Positions 1 to 11,166 of a DNA stretch of 64,000 nucleotides are shown in pieces. The stretch is taken from assembly GCF_932526225.1 (NCBI RefSeq), contig NC_064045.1, positions 8,558,138 through 8,622,137 of the forward strand. The letters are read 5' to 3'. How positions within the stretch are numbered: the first letter of the stretch is position 1; every line of letters starts with the position of its first letter. This stretch comes from Nematostella vectensis (Eukaryota; Cnidaria; Anthozoa; Actiniaria; Edwardsiidae). Below the pieces are notes generated by a model that was not told where the DNA came from, searched no databases, and was given only the letters and a program-made list of their open reading frames with translations. Made by a program: the position numbers and the translations under genes.

Positions 1-2110
1 TTTCAATACAAACTGAGAGCTAAGAATCCATATACTAACTTATAATGGTATATTGCAAGATATTTCCAACCGTATAGCCACGCCCCTATTGTACTTACAA
101 TTATACTATAGATGGCACGCAAAAGGTACTCGCATATATAGTTTGCCTTTCAATACGAGCTATGAGCTACAAATCCACATGCTTACTTATATTGGTATAT
201 TACCGGATATAATCAATTGCATTACAACGCCCCTATGGTATTTACAGTTACACTAGAGATGACGGGAATGAAGGTATATTGTCGCTTTTACAAAGTGCCT
301 TCCAATACGCATTTCAAGCTAAAAATCAATATACTCGCCGATATTGGTATATTGCAGGATATAGTTAAATGTATAACCATGCCCTTATAGTACTTAGAGC
401 CCTTCTAGAGATGGTACAGATGGAGTTTAAAGAAAAAAAGTCCTTCCATTCGAACTGCACGTGACAATTGCACATACTAACACTGTTTCACAAATGTTTG
501 GTCTATCAAAATACAAAAAACGTGCAGGGAATTGCCCATATGGCATTAACAGTTCTAGATGAGATGAAACAAATTGACCTTTTTTTAAAAAAGCTAGGAA
601 GCTGAAATTAATAGAGACTGTTGCATTTAAGATAATCATTAAGAACGCCGCGACACTAATAAAAAACGAAAAATAGGCAATATACTGAAGAATACTTTAC
701 TGGGGTGGGGCCCCATAAGCATGTGGGTTTATCAACCCACATGCTCAACATCTGTTCCCGTGTCCATCGGACAAGCACTGTTGATAAAAACAAAAAAAAA
801 AAACGTTTCAGTGAGCCATTTAGTTTTTTTAGTTTCAATTCTTACCTGTCTCTGTTTCATTGCCACTCACAGTCCCCACCGCACCTGCACAGAGCAGTGC
901 ATTTAAGCCCCATCTTGATGCACCTGCATCTCCTTTTGCAGCCTGTATCGGGCTGGCAGCCTCACTTTACCAGCTTGATACAGGTTGACATTGGAGAGAG
1001 CAGGCTCCTAAGAGGACGCCAGGTGCCCTTGTCGGGGATGGAGAGGGCATAACAGGCTGCACCAGGAGAGACTGCGCCCGGCAATAGCCAGCCTGGTATG
1101 CCGCTCTCTTTCAGTGCTGTAGAAGGGCGGCGAATGTAGGCGGGATTTCCAACCGCGAAATAGGCGGGATTTCCTCGCAACCATCTCCATCCGGACGTCG
1201 TTCACCGAGGAGATCTGGCTCATCTTGGAGTAGAGGAGGACAACAAAGCGTTCAAGGGTGCCGATGCTTGCCAGAACTGTTACCTTGTTTGGAAGGTCCG
1301 ATAAGGAAGTCAAAGCCGATGAGACCTCTGGAAACCAGACATTCCACGCACTCGTTTTACCTTTTCCACGAAAGAACGAGGTCTGGTCACATGAATAAAA
1401 GTTCTGAGTGAAGACAATATCAAATGCAGTTCTGAATTAATTGTTCATTGAACAAAAAAAATCGATGATGCACGTTCCTACTCAATGTCTTGAAACAAAT
1501 ACGTCCTACGTACGAAGAAAAAGACGTTTTTGATTTCGAAAAAGGCCTGATTCTTTTTACAACTAGCACATACAGCATGCATGCTTGGTATTTCAACTTT
1601 TTACAATGAAGTTATGCCTTTTTCCTGCATTTGATTTGTACTGGGAGTGGCTCTTCCTACCGTTATGACTTGCAGGTTGATAGAGCTCCATTTTGAATAT
1701 GCAGTGGTCCGATTACTCTCTCAACACCTCCCTTGCCATTTCTTCAACGTCGCAATTATTCCAATTAACAGCCAATGATAACAATTATCTCATTGTCGAT
1801 AGCACTGATAGCACATTGATCATTATTAGCGTGCTATATGTATTGTATATATTACGCATATGCTGTCTCTAGTATAATTGTAAGTTCGTATTGAAAGGTA
1901 CTCTATATAAGCGATATACCTCCTTCGTGAAATCTCTATTATAACTGTAGATACAATAGGGGCGTGGCTATACGGTTGGGAATATCTTGCAATATACCAT
2001 TATGAGTTAGTATATGGAATCTTAGCTCTCAAATGGTATTGTAAAGGATCTCTATATAAGCAATTTGCCTCTCATCTCTAGTATAACTGTAAGTACTCAC
2101 ATCTGGGCGT
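1..2110. mobile_element. Inverted-repeat element with subterminal ~150-bp repeats
   Basis: The first ~430 bases hold three diverged direct copies of a ~150-bp unit, starting near 1, 150 and 300. Each contains a TATTGGTATATTGCAGGATA-like core followed by an ACGCCCCTAT-like stretch. The same unit reappears in reverse complement, about two copies, at 1865-2110: bases 1945-2040 are close to the reverse complement of bases 1-95. Long inverted ends made of tandem subterminal repeats resemble foldback-type or large non-autonomous DNA transposons. The left end lies at or beyond the window edge, so no target-site duplication can be read. No transposase is seen inside. Confidence 0.55.
1008..1313 (-). 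pseudogene. Fragment of a repeated unknown ORF inside the inverted-repeat element
   Basis: A minus-strand stretch reads LERFVVLLYSKMSQ, then SSVNDVRMEMVARKS. I associate this phrase with an uncharacterised protein type common in cnidarian genomes and usually tied to repeats. It is short, has no visible continuation or splice partner, and lies inside the 1-2110 element, so it looks like a relic carried by the transposon. No function is assigned. It could be chance, although the phrase is distinctive. Confidence 0.3.
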
Positions 2111-2568
2111 AGGTCCATATCTTGAATGAAACTTTGTAAAGAGTACTACAATTATGTGAAGTTTGAAAGTTGTACAATAAATGGTATTGGGTTTAATGCT
2201 GATTAAAGAAATAATTTATTCCATCCCTAAAACTGTAAGTATCAAGGGAGCGTGGTTTATTTTTTCGTTAAACTGTAGTTTATGTTAAAATCCATCACTG
2301 GGTTAAGTTTTGTGACCGTAACATGAAAAGTATTGGTGTTATTCAGGTTTTAAGGGAAATTAATTCCATCTCTATAAAACTGTAATACATTTTGGGGGGT
2401 GGGCCCAAATCAAGAATTGCTCAGTGTGAGTTTCTCTATCACCGTGCCAAATTTAATAAATGTTCCATAAATTTGAACGATTCGCCATTTTTTATGCACC
2501 ATTTTCTTGCACTCGAGTGATTTGGGAAAAAAGCTTTTTTCGGTTTCGGGCTTTCTGTGGCGTGTTCA
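2111..2568. other. A+T-rich spacer, nothing recognised
   Basis: No exon, RNA gene or clear repeat could be supported here. Confidence 0.4.
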
Positions 2569-2978
2569 GTCTTGGCCCGACTGGTGCCAATGTGTGTATG
2601 CTAGTGTGCTTTTAAAGTCCACATTTATGTATACATACTGGCAAGGATAGTTTGGCTATCCGACGGAGTTTTAGACTAGCAAAGGTCGCATGCGTGATCC
2701 GCACAATTGGCATCACGCTAGCCCGGTCGCAGTTCTAGATCCCACATGGATCTAAGCTGTGGTTTAAAGCACTTCTTCTAGTCGAAGTCGCCCTGCAGTT
2801 TTTTTTGCCGATGAAGTTTAACTGAGGCAAACCGGCTATGCCATGCTGACGAGTCCTAATAAGGACGAAACAGCTGTCCATGGTTGCCGAACTGCACGGG
2901 TAATACTGTGCTAGCGTCCCGTCTTGGCCCGACTGGTGCCAATGTGTGTATGCTAGTGTGCTTTTAAAGTCCACATTC
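2569..2978 (+). mobile_element. Retrozyme-like unit bounded by 58-bp direct repeats
   Basis: A segment of ~58 bp beginning GTCTTGGCCCGACTGG occurs at 2569-2626 and again, almost identical, at 2921-2978, an offset of 352 bp. A complete type I hammerhead ribozyme (2826-2888) lies between them. Short non-coding units with type I hammerheads in direct-repeat or tandem arrangement are known from metazoan retrozymes and Penelope-like retroelements. No protein is encoded here, so a non-autonomous element is inferred. Confidence 0.6.
2826..2888 (+). ncRNA. Type I hammerhead self-cleaving ribozyme
   Basis: All core elements are present in order. CTGACGA (2846-2852) is the CUGANGA box. Stem II pairs GTCC (2853-2856) with GGAC (2863-2866) around a TAATAA loop. 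GAAA follows at 2867-2870. A very short palindromic stem III, CAG/CTG (2871-2876), precedes UC (2877-2878), so cleavage is predicted after C2878. Stem I is open-ended: CCATG (2841-2845) pairs with CATGG (2879-2883), and GGCAA (2826-2830) pairs with TTGCC (2884-2888) across an internal loop. The three-base-pair stem III resembles the minimal hammerheads of metazoan retroelements, which are thought to cleave efficiently as dimers. Confidence 0.88.
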
Positions 2979-3117
2979 AAGTGGGGGCCTTCTGGTCCAA
3001 CTCGCCACAGGAACCCCAATTCATAAAAATACTAAAAAATTACAAAAACACTCGAGATGCCTTGCGGAGGAGGCTAGTCTAGCATGTACTTGCGAACAAA
3101 AGGCGACTTGCAGTGAA

Positions 3118-3345
3118 CAGATCACGTGACTTTCGCGCGCTCAGGCTTTTAGCGGCTAAAAAACAACAAGAAGAAGCAACTATTTAGCGCAAACGTAAAA
3201 GCCACAATTTTTTTTCTGGTAAGAAAGGGCTCATTTTTATTTCAAGATTTTATTTTTCGTCATTCTCTGGCGTGACAGGACAAAAACTTCTGTGTTTATT
3301 TTGGCCCGAGTTTGCCACTCAAAAGGTCACATGATCAGTTAGTAG
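3118..3345. mobile_element. MITE, family A copy 1
   Basis: The ends are imperfect inverted repeats: GATCACGTGACTTT on the left, and GAGTTTGCCACTCAAAAGG then TCACATGATC on the right. The interior shares AGCGGCTAAAAAACAACAA- and AGAAAGGGCTCATTTTTAT-like stretches with copies at 35081-35305 and 58701-58905, both inside TOP3A introns. It encodes nothing. Confidence 0.5.
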
Positions 3346-4146
3346 ACGTCGTCGAGCATGCGAGCATTGTATCTAATTTGAAAGCAGACATATTTTTGGG
3401 ACCGTACAGGGTCCCTTCTGCGATGTAAAATGACTTGAAATGAATAAAGAGTAAAGACAGGATTCGTTTTTAAAGCGCTAGTTTCTTTATTGTCACATCT
3501 GATCACATCTGTACAGCTGCCAAACGAAGGCATGCGACACGCTTTTTATATAATTGGTACTTATAAACATTCATCAGTGGACAACACAAATAAGGGAAAA
3601 ACAAAGACTGTTTCAAAATCTTTAACATGGATACAGAAAGTTAGGCATGTCACGTGACGCAGGAAGCAAAGTGTGTCACGTGCGCACGCTTTAGTACTTA
3701 TCGTGCATGCGCAGAACGTTTGACCGCTGTGCAGATAACATTTGATAGATTTCTTCATTGATTTAGAAATGATAATTTTTCATATAAAGAAAAGCTAGAT
3801 AAATAATAGATTTTAGCGCTGCAATCTGGTGTAGCTGATGCATAAGACTTTTTAAACTAAAATAATAATACAAATACAACAATTCTAAGTCTTTCACATC
3901 ACGAGTTTCCTTTTTGACGTATTTTCACTTTTTTCAATTCTGAATATAAATGGTCTAAACATTTTCATAAAGTCAAATCTGCATCCTGTTTCGTGAAATA
4001 TTACCAGAACTTTAAGAACGAAAAGGGAAAAAACAACACCATTCAGTACACAAAAGAGTTATGTGGTTATTATGTTATGTGGTTATCACAGGATAACCAC
4101 AGGTAGCCCAAGCGCAATGCAAGTGAACTGCAATGTATTATAGGTA
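3346..4146. other. Spacer downstream of the KCTD-like gene
   Basis: A+T-rich with scattered short ORFs. I found no supportable exon or RNA gene. Confidence 0.35.
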
Positions 4147-4272
4147 GGGCTAATAATATAGGCGATTTTTAAACCTTAAAATTTGCAAGTTCTCAATAAA
4201 ATTGCCTGAAACTTCCTTCAACTCCCCCTCCAGATTTTAAGGTCTACAAATGGCCTATATTATAAGCCATCA
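4147..4272. mobile_element. Short hairpin MITE (~125 bp)
   Basis: Left arm GGGCTAATAATATAGGC through AAACCTTAAAAT and right arm ATTTTAAGGTCTACAAATGG through CTATATTATAAGCC are reverse complements of one another over ~35 bases with few mismatches. The short centre has no coding potential. Confidence 0.6.
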
Positions 4273-4686
4273 CTATAGTACATGGCTGTTCACTAACATA
4301 ACCTTGGGTAGCCTGTAAGATAACCAAGGCCAGAATACAAGGCTTAAACTGAAATTAATGGTTTCGTATATATCTCGAATATATTTTCCAATAAGTTTCT
4401 TATCAGTTGTTCCATTTGTACCACTAAATGGCAGAGCCTGTTTGTACTTCTTAATTGCTTTCTAAAAGGCTGCAAAGTTAGCGGGTAATATTTCACAGTT
4501 TTTTTCTGTGTGTAGAAGGCATTTCTTCCTCATTTTAATATTTCCTGACATATTTTGCTTCTCTGTTACATAACGTCTTGACTCTCTGGTTAGCATACGT
4601 AAACATGTTCTTTTTAGGCAATGTTTTTCATTTTTTTTTTTACATTATACTTCCCAGTCCACATGATATAAACCCACAAGATGACT

Positions 4687-7600
4687 TCAGTTGTGCCGGA
4701 ATGGTCGCTGCTGTAGGTGCTGTAAAAGAATAGAGTTATGTCAGGGCTGTTTTACACTAGGACTTTTTTTCATTGCGCGACACGAGATATATGATTTTTA
4801 TTGCACCCCAAGTGGAGACGTAACAGAACTGGTTTTATAGCCCAATTTGGATTCACGCGATCTCAGAGAATCCAAAATCTTTGTCTCGTTTAGAAATAGT
4901 GCATAGTCTAAACCAATCGAAGGCTTTCATGTTTTCCACTGTCGCGTCATAAACCATTTGACTGCAGGGGAATTGATAGGTCACTGTGGTATGTTTGACT
5001 ATGCGCTATTCCCAGACGAGAAATGGATTTGAATTCTGCTTTACTGCCCCCTCTCCCCTAAGTAGTTAATCACTGGGGGTGCTTTACTGCCCCCCCTCCT
5101 CTAAGTAGTTCCTTACCCGGGTGCTTAACTGCCCCCTCCTCCTCTAAGTAGTTCCTTACCGGGGTGCTTTACTGCCCCCCCTCCTCTAACTAGTTCCTTA
5201 CCGGGGGTGCTTTACTCCCCCCTACCCCCCAAGTAGTTACTTACCGGGGTGCTTTACTGCCCCCCCCTCCTCTAAGTAGTTACTTACTTGGGGTGCTTTA
5301 CTCCCCCCTACCCCCCAAGTAGTTACTTACCGGGGTGCTTTACTGCCCCCTCTCCCCTAAGTAGTTACTTACTGGGGGTGCTTTACTCCCTCCTACCCCC
5401 TAAGTAGTTACTCACCGGGGGTGCTTTACTGCCCCCTCTCCCCTAAGTAGTTACTCACCGGGGGTGCTTTACTGCCCCCTCTCTCCTAAGTAGTTACTCA
5501 CCGGGGGTGCTTTACTGCCCCCTCTCTTCTAAGTAGTTACTCACCGGGGGTGCTTTACTGCCCCCTCTCTCCTAAGTAGTTACTCACCGGGGGTGCTTTA
5601 CTGCCCCCTCTCTCCTAAGTAGTTACTCACCGGGGGTGCTTTACTGCCCCTTCTCTCCTAAGTAGTTACTCACCGGGGGTGCTTTACTGCCCCCTCTCCC
5701 CTAAGTAGTTAATCACTGGGGGTGCTTTACTGTCCCTCTCCCCTAAGTAGTTACTCACCGGGGGTGCTTTACTGCCCCCTCTCCCCTAAGTAGTTAATCA
5801 CTGGGGGTGATTTACTGTCCCTCTCCCCTAAGTAGTTAATCACTGGGGGTGATTTACTGCCCCTCTCCCCTAAGTAGTTAATCACTGGGGGTGCTTTACT
5901 GCCCCCTCTCCCCTAAGTAGTTACTCACTGGGGGTGATTTACTGCCCCTCTCCCCTAAGTAGTTAATCACTGGGAGTGCTTTACTTCCCCCTACCCCCTA
6001 AGTAGTTACTTACCGGGGTGCTTTACTGCCCCCTCTCCCCTAAGTAGTTACTTACTGGGGGTGCTTTACTCCTCCCTAACCCCTAAGTAGTTACTCACTG
6101 GGGGTGCTTTACTGCCCCCCCTCCTCTAAGTAGTTACTTACTGGGAGTACTTTACACCACCCCTCTCTCCTAAGTAGTTACTCACCGGGGGTGCTTTACT
6201 GCCCCCTCTCCCCTAAGTAGTTACTCACTGGGAGTGCTTTACTTCCCCCTACCCCCTAAGTAGTAACTTACAGGGAGTGCTTTACTCCCCCCTCTCCCCT
6301 AAGTAGTTACTCACTGGGGGTGCTTTACTCCCCCCTACCCCCTAAGTAGTTACTTACCGGGGGTGCTTTATCAGCCTTTGGTTTATTTCCTGAAGCTCCT
6401 GGCTCAGCAGAATCAGTAACATCTTTAGAAACTACACACAAGAATTCAGCTTGGTCTTCACTACCATAGTTATAATTGCTGCCCACACTTATAAGCTGGA
6501 AGAGAAGACATACACCATATGAACACACACACACACAAAAAATCATTATGAAAAATATTTTGAATTCGGCCAAATTACCTGCTCAAACCTCCATCCATCA
6601 GACATTGTGGACACCATCTGTGTTAACTCGTCTTCATGACATTGTAGAACTCTATATACATGCTTCTTAGCCTGAAGCTGTAAAAGCACAACATCCATCA
6701 GTAGAACTTAGTTGCTGTTTGACCAGTACTCATGCAAGCAAATCATATAGCAACAATTAACGCAACAACAAGGACAACAATAGAAGCAACAACAACAGCA
6801 ACAATAAAAGAAACAACAACAAAAATAAAAGAAACAACAACAACAAAAATAAAAGCAACAACAATAGCAAGACTAACAGAAACAATAAAAGAAACAACAA
6901 AGAGCAACAATAAAGGCTTGGTTAAACATACCGGTATTTTTCTGCTTGCTTCTCTTGCTTCTATCCTCTCTTTAATCATCTTAACCAAAGGTTCTATACT
7001 GTAGAACTCTGCCTCTTCTAAGACTCCTATAACAATTAAAGAAAACGTGGTGAGTAAGGACTCCTCTATACTTATTACAACGCATTGTCAGTCTACTTCC
7101 GGTCGATTAAGTAACAACCTCCAATGACTTTTAATGGAAAACACGAAAAATATTTCAAAATTGTAAAAGCAGAGGTGTCTATTGGAAGTTTTTTTGAAGA
7201 TGTGACTGATAATTTAGAGCGGATGTGAAATAGTGCGGATTCTAATAGATTCTTTTGTCTATTGTCGGTTGAGGTTTCTGTTGGCCCTCCAGAAGTAAAC
7301 TGGTGACAATGGTGCTTTAACAGAGCTACATCTGTTGAGGAAAAAAATTTTGATTGGACAGAAAGTCATCCTCAAACTGCACTTGGAAAGCTTTGAATGA
7401 GAATTCTTGCAGGTGCCAACATCAAAAACAAACATTCTAAAAACCATGAAAAATATTCTGAGAATACACTGAGAAAGATAGCAAATAGAGAAGGTTACCA
7501 AGCTATGTTTTCGCTTTTGCAAAGGATGGGATGGCTAATTTGTGCTTTGGAACTAAATCCCTTCGACTGCATGGGAAATGTCAACAGGGATCATGTTAGT

Positions 7601-10362
7601 TTGGAACTGAGGGGAGAGGTGTGTCGACAGGTCATGTCAAATTTTTCTATGGATAACAGCAAGATATGTCATGGGTTCCAGAAGCCTTCAAGGAGTAGAA
7701 ATTAAGTTTTGAGGCCATTGACAGATCTGAAGGATCAGAATAAAGGTATATCCAGGCCTGTTCCAAGAAGGGTGCAGGGGTTGTGAGGGCACCCCCCACA
7801 ATTGCCGAAAGTCCACTTTTGGTTCTCAATAGACATGCTATTTGTAGACAAAACTAAAAATCATAAGCTAGATCACTCTGGTATGTAGCTAAATCCAACA
7901 ATAAACGTCCCATGGAGATAATGCAAAGGCATTAAAAAAAAACCTTTTCGTTCTTTCGAAGTTGGTTAGAATTTTATCAGAGAACTCCCGCCCCCCTGGA
8001 AAAATTAGGTCTACTTTTTCGGATTTCGCACCCCCCCAAAAAAAATCCTGGGTATGGGCCTGATATCTTTTTGTGACCTGAGTTCTGTCTGCTGATCTCT
8101 CTCCCTTGTGTGGTATTTTGAGCATCTTGTTGAGAGGGGCCATTCTGCTGTTCCTTGTTCAATTTGAAATTTGTTTAAGAACCTGATTAAGAACCTGAAT
8201 CTGAACCTAAAAAGTAATTCCAATCATCTTGGTTGGATGCATATCTTCAAGACCATTTATGCCTTGGACTGATGCCTGAGTATCTCTATGTGTTTGTGTT
8301 TATTTTGCATTTTTGATTTTTTTAGCTTGTTGTTACAGGTACGGTCCAGATGTCAATGGGTTAACAATCCAGAAATAGGCAATACCATTATCCAATCACT
8401 TAGTGGTAAGCATGATGGAATACATGTATTGTAAGAATTTTATGAGTCAATAGTTGAAGCAACCTTATCAATTACAACTTGAAATGCAGCCTGCTCGAGA
8501 ACATTTATTCTACCTGTTTCAGAAGTTTGTATTTAGTAAGTAAATCTCAGGATCTGGACCGACTTGGCTTAATATTGTTTATAAAAATATAATTAACATG
8601 AATGAAAAAATAAATCTGCCCCAAAGGCCCCCGCAAACCTTGCGGGCAAGTCTGCTCTCTCTTCCTTTTTTGTGTGATGACATAATACCTACAGCACACA
8701 GCTACAAAAACTCAAGCAGAAAAACCCTATTTCTCTGCAATCAGTATTGCCACAATTTTGAACCCTGCACTTAATATAGAATACGACAAATCTAGCAAAT
8801 AACTTTTTTTCTTGGCTGGCAATACTGTCAACCTCAAGCCCTAAAAATTTCAGCTTTTTTCCCAGCTTGAAAAGCCAGTGAAATTTCAGTAAAAAAAGGG
8901 TGATTATAAGTTACATTTGGGCTTGCTAAAGGTAGAGGCTGAAAATCTTGCAAAAAAAAAAAAGGTTAAAATATATGCATGTTAGTTGACAGCTATCCTG
9001 GTACGGTGTCTGGTAGGGTGTGCTGGTGTTTGGATATATATAGTGTATGGTTGTTTTATCAAGGTGTTTGTCGTGTAGTGCTGTTTGTTGTGTAGAAGGT
9101 TATGGTGGGGAATATTCTTGAGCTACATGTATTCAAAAACACCAACAAAGCCTGTGTTCTTTAAAGTTCTATAAGCACTTGTATCAAAATGACTTTTGTT
9201 TGCATGCAGGATGTCATACTACCACAGCTTGTACTAAAAGGTTTGCATCAGATCACAAATAAACAATAACAGACGCAATCTTTGTTAATAAGGACCGTTT
9301 TTATTATTCCATCAGTTGCACAACTACAGGTGATAGCTACCAAAAAAAAACGAGAACCTGAATTACCCAATTTGATAGATTTCTAGAATATTTTATTCAT
9401 TGCTTTCTTTCTTTTTTTCATACTTATTAAAAATTCCTTAAAATGTGCCAAAAATAAAAATAGGTTAAGAGATTTTGAATTAAAAAAAGATATAACTTAC
9501 ATGTCATATAAAAATCAATTTTAAAAAGAACACATAGGAAAGAGAAAATAATATACAGAAACTTAATGTAAAATTCAAGTAATATAAATTTGAAATAAAT
9601 TGCAAGTCACTTCGTGAACTCATCTTTCGTTGCATTTTACCAAACTGGAAATACATTTTGAAAATTATTTCATCAGTAAGGAAAAGAGACTCTCCGCCGA
9701 CGATTATAAAATGAATAGCATTTTCGGAACCAATGTTCTCCATTCGATTGTAAGAATCGAACTTTGCAATGGCGCTTATAGCTTTATACTCATTATAAAG
9801 CGCGGGCAAGGAACAGAATCTATGCCGATCTCGACTTGGGAGACATCTAAACTCCAAAAGAGCTTTATTGTTTGTCTCCACGAGTCCTGATTTCTGTTCA
9901 AAGGGTTTTAAAGAGGTTGTGGATTCGATAATTACAAGGCTTTACTAAAACTAACCGCTCTTTCGACATGAATTCAACCCTCAAGCCGGCGACATTACGA
10001 AGCTCTTTCTTACCTTCTTCGTGGAGATCTCTGTCGATTATTAGTTTTCCATGCCGCAGGTAATTCAACACAGGGAAGAAATACCTAGGGTCTCTATCGA
10101 TCATATAGGCATCGTCCTCGTCCTGTAAAGAAAGTGTGAACATAACAACAAAATGTCGACCAAACCAGAAAGCGACAAGCGAGCGCGCGACATTTCACGA
10201 TAGACTCACCTTATCTGAGGGTAAATCAGGATCCTCTGCACATAGTCTAGATAAAAATGAGTTTGGGTGTCTACATAGAGTTTGTTTCGTCGTCAAAAAG
10301 CAAGTTCCACCAACATTTAGCTTGACCCAGTTGTTTCCCGAGCGCTTAGATATGGCAGCCAT
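4687..10362 (-). CDS. KCTD5-like: BTB/POZ domain protein of the KCTD2/KCTD5/KCTD17 type
   Basis: Exons on the minus strand: 10362-10210 (ATG, 51 codons), 10122-10014, 7026-6932, 6677-6579, 6495-6358 and a probable terminal exon 4719-4687. Phases agree throughout, giving ~208 residues against 234 in human KCTD5. Residues ~12-110 form a T1-like BTB domain (WVKLNVGGT, then [19 protein letters not shown]). The family-specific C-terminal part reads [17 protein letters not shown], then [21 protein letters not shown]2/5/17 proteins are pentameric substrate adaptors for cullin-3 ubiquitin ligases and bind G-protein beta-gamma; that role is transferred from the family. The last exon (LQQRPFRHN, stop) is less certain. 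Oddity: the exon 5 donor CCCCCG|GTAAGT is the first unit of a ~30-copy minisatellite filling the next intron. Confidence 0.88.
4846..5035 (+). repeat. Dispersed repeat, family B copy 1 (inverted-repeat structure)
   Basis: GAATCCAAAATCTTTGTCTC, followed by an AGAAATAGTGCATAGTC stretch, recurs as an inverted, diverged copy at the right end of this segment. The whole segment matches the reverse complement of 25570-25755. It lies in the last intron of the KCTD-like gene, next to the minisatellite. Confidence 0.5.
5036..6357. repeat. ~43-bp minisatellite derived from a KCTD exon-intron junction
   Basis: About 30 copies of a 43-44 bp unit. On the plus strand each contains TAAGTAGTTACTCACC, then GGGGGTGCTTTACTGCCCC. 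On the gene (minus) strand the unit reads AAAGCACCCCCGGTGAGTAA. That is the last codons of KCTD exon 5 followed by its 5' splice site. The first unit in the gene's sense direction is the real junction at 6358/6357. Many units keep GGTAAGT or GGTGAGT, while others have drifted to AGTGATT. Confidence 0.92.
6742..6921. repeat. CAA/AAAGAAACAAC low-complexity tract in KCTD intron 3
   Basis: Imperfect repetition of ACAACAACA and AAAAGAAACAACAAC blocks between exons 3 and 4. It is a simple-sequence tract open on both strands and not coding. Confidence 0.75.
7397..8345 (+). repeat. Dispersed repeat, family C copy 1, with a nested insertion
   Basis: Blocks such as CTTCAAGGAGT, GGATCAGAATAAAGGTAT, CTCTCCCTTGTGTGGTATTT, CTTGGTTGGATGCATATC and GACTGATGCCTGAGTATC recur in the same order at 19940-20565. 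Between AAGGTATATCC (near 7752) and ATATCTTTTTGTGACCTGAG (near 8075) this copy carries ~320 bp that are absent from the other, bounded by AGGCCTGTTCC and GGGTATGGGCCTG. A later insertion is therefore likely. The repeat sits in KCTD intron 2 (7027-10013), where I see no exon. Confidence 0.6.
8346..9898. other. Remainder of KCTD intron 2
   Basis: A+T-rich sequence with homopolymer runs. Short ORFs at 9504-9890 have no recognisable content and no credible splice context. Confidence 0.4.
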
Positions 10363-11166
10363 CTTGGATATACACCATGGTCTAACTCGAGAGTCAAGTC
10401 TTGTTCCTCGCTATTGGTGCAAACAAGCGACTATAAATAACTTTTCTAATTTTAGATCCGGTTAACTAGAGGAGATTCAGCTGTTCCTATCCTACAGATC
10501 CAACTCCAGCGCGACTCTTTTTTTCACACTGAATTTGTTGGCTGAGAACAAAGCCGAACGATAGCCGAATATCCTCCGAAAATTATCCCAAAGATTCGAG
10601 AAGGGTTCGGAAGCAATCAAACGGAGGAAAATTAAAACTATAGAATATAAATTACACTAAATTCTTTTTGAGATTTTTGAAAAGAACATGTCGGAAAATG
10701 ACGTGTTGTAGAAGGGGAGTTTTTATATTTCCACTAATTTTTTTGAGAAATACCAAAGATTCATTTCCGGGTTTTCTCTGAAGTTTCTAAATTTAGCCTC
10801 ACCCGCCAACACACACCAGAAGTACCCATGTAATGGCAAACTCGTGACTGTATGCGTGGGTTAAGCTATTGGGCAATACTCCTCCGCGCTTTATTTGATT
10901 AGCAGCGGTTTATACGCTGATTTAAGGCATTAATCTGTACGAGCACAAAGTACTTTAGGTAGGCGATGTACGCGTAATAAAAAAACTGGTTTGGGTAACA
11001 CTTTTTCTTTACGATATCTGTGAGATTATCATGATCTTTGATGGCGTTATCCAAGGAAAAAGAGTTTTCTAAAATAGTGCAAGCCATTCACAGATCGCTT
11101 TGCAGTTCGGATACCGAAAAAAAAGAATCATATCCAAATTAACTTATATGTGTAGGTAGTGTACAG
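10363..11166. other. Upstream region of the KCTD-like gene
   Basis: The KCTD start codon lies in an AAGATGGCTGCC context. Its promoter must be in the first few hundred bases here, but no TATA box or defined element is convincing. Confidence 0.35.

Noticed and set aside
705-1052. 115-codon plus-strand ORF
   Set aside because: Inside the 1-2110 repeat element, with low-complexity composition and no recognisable domain.
2735-3019. 94-codon minus-strand ORF
   Set aside because: It overlaps the hammerhead ribozyme and its direct repeat on the opposite strand and has no recognisable protein content.
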